Below, in pieces: positions 4,727 through 6,308 of a stretch of DNA of 6,308 nt. The stretch's first letter is position 1. Each line of letters starts with the position of its first letter. The stretch spans positions 1 to 6,308 of the forward strand of contig JAAZCB010000142.1 of NCBI GenBank assembly GCA_012513545.1. The letters run 5' to 3'. The stretch is from Clostridiaceae bacterium. GTDB taxonomy: Bacteria > Bacillota_A > Clostridia > Acetivibrionales > Acetivibrionaceae. Under the pieces are notes generated by a model that was given only the letters and a program-made list of their open reading frames with translations, made no database searches and was not told where the DNA came from. The position numbers and the translations under genes were made by a program.

Positions 4727-6182
4727 AACATTGCATGGGCAAACACTCTAAAAAAGATATAACAAGAGGGGCGCATAAAAAAATGACTGATTAATGCAAT
4801 TTGATAAACATCTACATAATATGGTATTATAAAACAATCAAACGTTCTGTTCTACCCCACAAAAAAAGGTAAAAGAAAAAAGAAGGATTATAAATGTTTG
4901 CTTCTAAATCCACTATACATTTAAAAGTAGATCCAGTAAATGTCACATTAGGTGAATTATCTGAAAAAATAACAAGCACAGGGAGAGTGTCTGGATATCA
5001 AATTGAAATGTGGCATAAAGGTTTAAATGAACATAAATACTTATCAGCATCTGACATAGATGTTTTAGCACATAAGATTCAATCACTTGCTGACAAGTGG
5101 GATGAGAAGTGGAGCATAATAAAAGAAAAAAAAGAAAATAAAGAAACTGCTGAAAGAATTACAAATAATGCTAATAGAACATTTTCAGAAATTGATAAAA
5201 TATTACATCGAGCACTAGATGTTAATAATGCTGCAAACTTGGATTGGGATTCATTAAAAGATAATAGAAAATTCGAGGTAAAGGAATTTGAAAAACAACC
5301 TTTTATTATTTACTCTGAAGACAAGAAACCTCTAAGACTAAAAGATAAATTATATAAGGAACCGATGGAGGAAGACATTGAGTATCAACCAAAATTAAAT
5401 CTATTTGACCATATTATAACAGCATGGAAAGAAAATAAAATTAGCGAAAAGAAATATGATTTTGATTCAGATCATAAAAGATGGAGAAAAGAACAAGATT
5501 TGAGAGAAAGCATATTTAAAAAAGAGTTAAATCAATGGGAAACTGAAGAGGCTGAATTTATTAGAAAACAAACTGAACACAATCAAAATATTGATAACAT
5601 TAAAAAAGGATACTTTCAAAAAGAAGTACCAGCAATAATTGGAAATTGTGAACAAGTATTGAAGAATTCTCAATACCCAATAAATTTTGTTAAAAACTTT
5701 GAAATTGATTTTAATATTTGTAATGGAGTATTAATAGTTAATTATTTACTTCCGAATAAAGATGATTTTCCGACATTAAAGGAAATGAAATATCTTGTTA
5801 CAAATAACGAACTGAAAGAAAGTCACCTTACTGAAAACCAATTAAATGAAATGTATGATACCACATTATATAACATTTCCTTAAGAACAATTCATGAGTT
5901 GTTTAAAACCGATTTAATAAATGTTATATCAACAATTGTGTTTAACGGTTGGGTTGAATTTATCAATCCAGCAACTGGTAATATTGAGAAAGCTTGTATC
6001 TTGTCATTAAGTACAGCGAAGGATAAATTTGATAAAATAAATTTAAAAAACATAAATCCTAAAGATTGTTTTAAAAGCCTAAAAGGCGTTAGTAGTTCAA
6101 AGCTATATGGATTAACACCAATAAAGCCGATTCTTCAAATAAATAGGGAAGATAAAAGGTTTATATCATCCATTGAGGTAGC
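4721..6182 (+). mobile_element. Gene cassette 4, interrupted by an insertion sequence (partial)
   Basis: The cassette starts at the G/TT crossover 4720/4721 (GTTGTAAAACATTGC). No matching R'' box such as GCAATGTTTTACAAC is found downstream in the window, because the gene is cut by an insertion sequence at 6183. The cassette end, if it survives, should lie beyond that element. Unlike the earlier cassettes it has a recognisable promoter of its own. Confidence 0.55.
4801..4830 (+). promoter_or_regulatory. Sigma70-like promoter of cassette 4, with extended -10
   Basis: TTGATA (4801-4806) serves as the -35 element and TATTAT (4825-4830) as the -10, separated by 18 nt. The -10 is preceded by TG at 4822-4823, giving TGnTATTAT, the extended -10 form. 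Transcription would start near 4837, leaving a leader of about 57 nt before the ATG at 4894. This is the best promoter match in the window. Confidence 0.6.
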
Positions 6183-6252
6183 TGTCAACACCGGTTTAAT
6201 ATTTCCCACATTCACCGGAATATTATTTCCCATTATGCTTTCCAGAAGATAA
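4894..6252 (+). CDS. Mrr-type restriction endonuclease-like protein, N-terminal part only; truncated by an IS
   Basis: The open frame encodes 452 residues, of which only about 1-430 are native. Residues about 55-250 are highly charged and helical, probably coiled-coil in part. Residues 270-425 match, from memory, the conserved region that precedes the nuclease domain in a family of large Mrr-like restriction proteins: SLRTIHELF (329-337), VFNGWVEFINPATG (349-362) and CFKSLKGVSSSKLYGLTP (392-409), then INREDKRFI (416-424). In that family the Mrr catalytic domain follows almost at once. Here the frame enters an IS21-type end after A430, and the last 22 residues come from the element. The catalytic domain is therefore absent and the gene is best seen as disrupted. 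AAGGA (4883-4887) lies 6 nt before the ATG. The ancestral role was probably DNA cleavage in phage or plasmid defence. Confidence 0.75.
   Translation: MFASKSTIHLKVDPVNVTLGELSEKITSTGRVSGYQIEMWHKGLNEHKYLSASDIDVLAHKIQSLADKWDEKWSIIKEKKENKETAERITNNANRTFSEIDKILHRALDVNNAANLDWDSLKDNRKFEVKEFEKQPFIIYSEDKKPLRLKDKLYKEPMEEDIEYQPKLNLFDHIITAWKENKISEKKYDFDSDHKRWRKEQDLRESIFKKELNQWETEEAEFIRKQTEHNQNIDNIKKGYFQKEVPAIIGNCEQVLKNSQYPINFVKNFEIDFNICNGVLIVNYLLPNKDDFPTLKEMKYLVTNNELKESHLTENQLNEMYDTTLYNISLRTIHELFKTDLINVISTIVFNGWVEFINPATGNIEKACILSLSTAKDKFDKINLKNINPKDCFKSLKGVSSSKLYGLTPIKPILQINREDKRFISSIEVAVNTGLIFPTFTGILFPIMLSRR
6189..6236 (+). repeat. Two tandem terminal repeats of the IS21-type element
   Basis: CACCGG followed by an A/T-rich stretch and TTTCCCA occurs at 6189-6212 and again at 6213-6236, with a 24-nt period and 18 of 24 identical positions. 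Repeats of this kind inside the ends are typical of IS21-family elements, where they are thought to bind the IstA transposase. Confidence 0.65.
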
Positions 6253-6308
6253 CAGATTTGAGGGTATTAGACCCAATTTAGTGCGGTTTTTGATCCTGTA
6301 GCTTTCTC
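6223..6308 (-). CDS. istB: IstB-like ATPase, transposition helper protein (C-terminus only)
   Basis: The minus strand reads into the window from the right edge and ends at a TAA (complement of 6223-6225). The 27 visible residues begin ESYRIKNRTKLGL, and the codon cut by the edge ends in GA, compatible with glycine. A GESYR(L/I)K-type stretch followed by a basic tail is characteristic of the extreme C-terminus of IstB, the AAA+ helper of the IS21 transposase. The ATPase motifs lie outside the window. The stop codon falls inside the second terminal repeat, so the gene end overlaps the transposon end. Confidence 0.65.
   Translation of the reverse strand, partial: ESYRIKNRTKLGLIPSNLLSSGKHNGK

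Larger units (their letters stand above)
6183..6308 (-). mobile_element. Right end of an IS21-family insertion sequence (partial)
   Basis: The element begins TGTCAACACCGG at 6183, with the terminal TG expected of IS21-family ends. It contains two internal 24-bp terminal repeats and, on the minus strand, the last codons of istB. The istB terminus next to the tip identifies this as the right end, so the element is oriented leftward. The rest, including istA, is outside the window. The abrupt end of similarity in the Mrr-like protein at codon 430 coincides with the predicted tip. The target duplication cannot be checked because the other junction is not visible. Confidence 0.7.

Overview
The window reads as part of a mobile gene-cassette array of the integron type. 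No integrase gene is present. All four cassette genes lie on the + strand, and each is separated from the next by a GC-rich, hairpin-forming site resembling an integron attC. The genes themselves are AT-rich. The main support is a consistency test passed by all three complete cassettes. The first bases of each cassette (starting GTT) are the reverse complement of the bases at the end of the same cassette (ending AAC), although the two lie 0.9 to 2.4 kb apart and the sequences differ between cassettes. This is expected if each unit is excised as a circle and inserted by recombination at G/TT.

Layout: 1-17, 3' end of an upstream attC-like site. 12-1381, cassette 1, a polymerase-beta-type nucleotidyltransferase. 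1382-3772, cassette 2, a two-gene thiol-redox operon: a lipoprotein-type thioredoxin/CcdA membrane fusion followed by an exported DsbA-like protein, then a terminator. 3773-4720, cassette 3, a small exported protein of unknown function. 4721 onward, cassette 4, with its own sigma70-like promoter and a gene matching the N-terminal part of Mrr-type restriction endonucleases. That gene is cut at 6183 by one end of an IS21-family insertion sequence. The last residues of its istB gene are readable on the minus strand at the window edge, so the nuclease domain is not attached to the visible reading frame.

The three complete attC-like sites (95, 173 and 97 nt) share an arrangement that differs from my understanding of typical attC sites. 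Their stems diverge in sequence but keep base pairing, whereas the apical loop is conserved (TTGRnnTAnGGTAG followed by A[AT]TATTATAG). The complementarity between cassette ends reaches 23-29 nt, well past the 7-bp core boxes, and in at least two cassettes a second inverted block lies further in. These features could mark an unusual attC lineage or a related ssDNA-recombination system.

The host cannot be named from this sequence. It is a bacterium with exported thiol-redox proteins and lipoprotein processing. The exported protein of cassette 3 ends in a segment that vaguely resembles a T9SS sorting domain, which would suit a Fibrobacterota/Bacteroidota-type lineage. Treponema-like spirochaetes also carry chromosomal cassette arrays, so this remains a guess. 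No chromosomal housekeeping gene is present.
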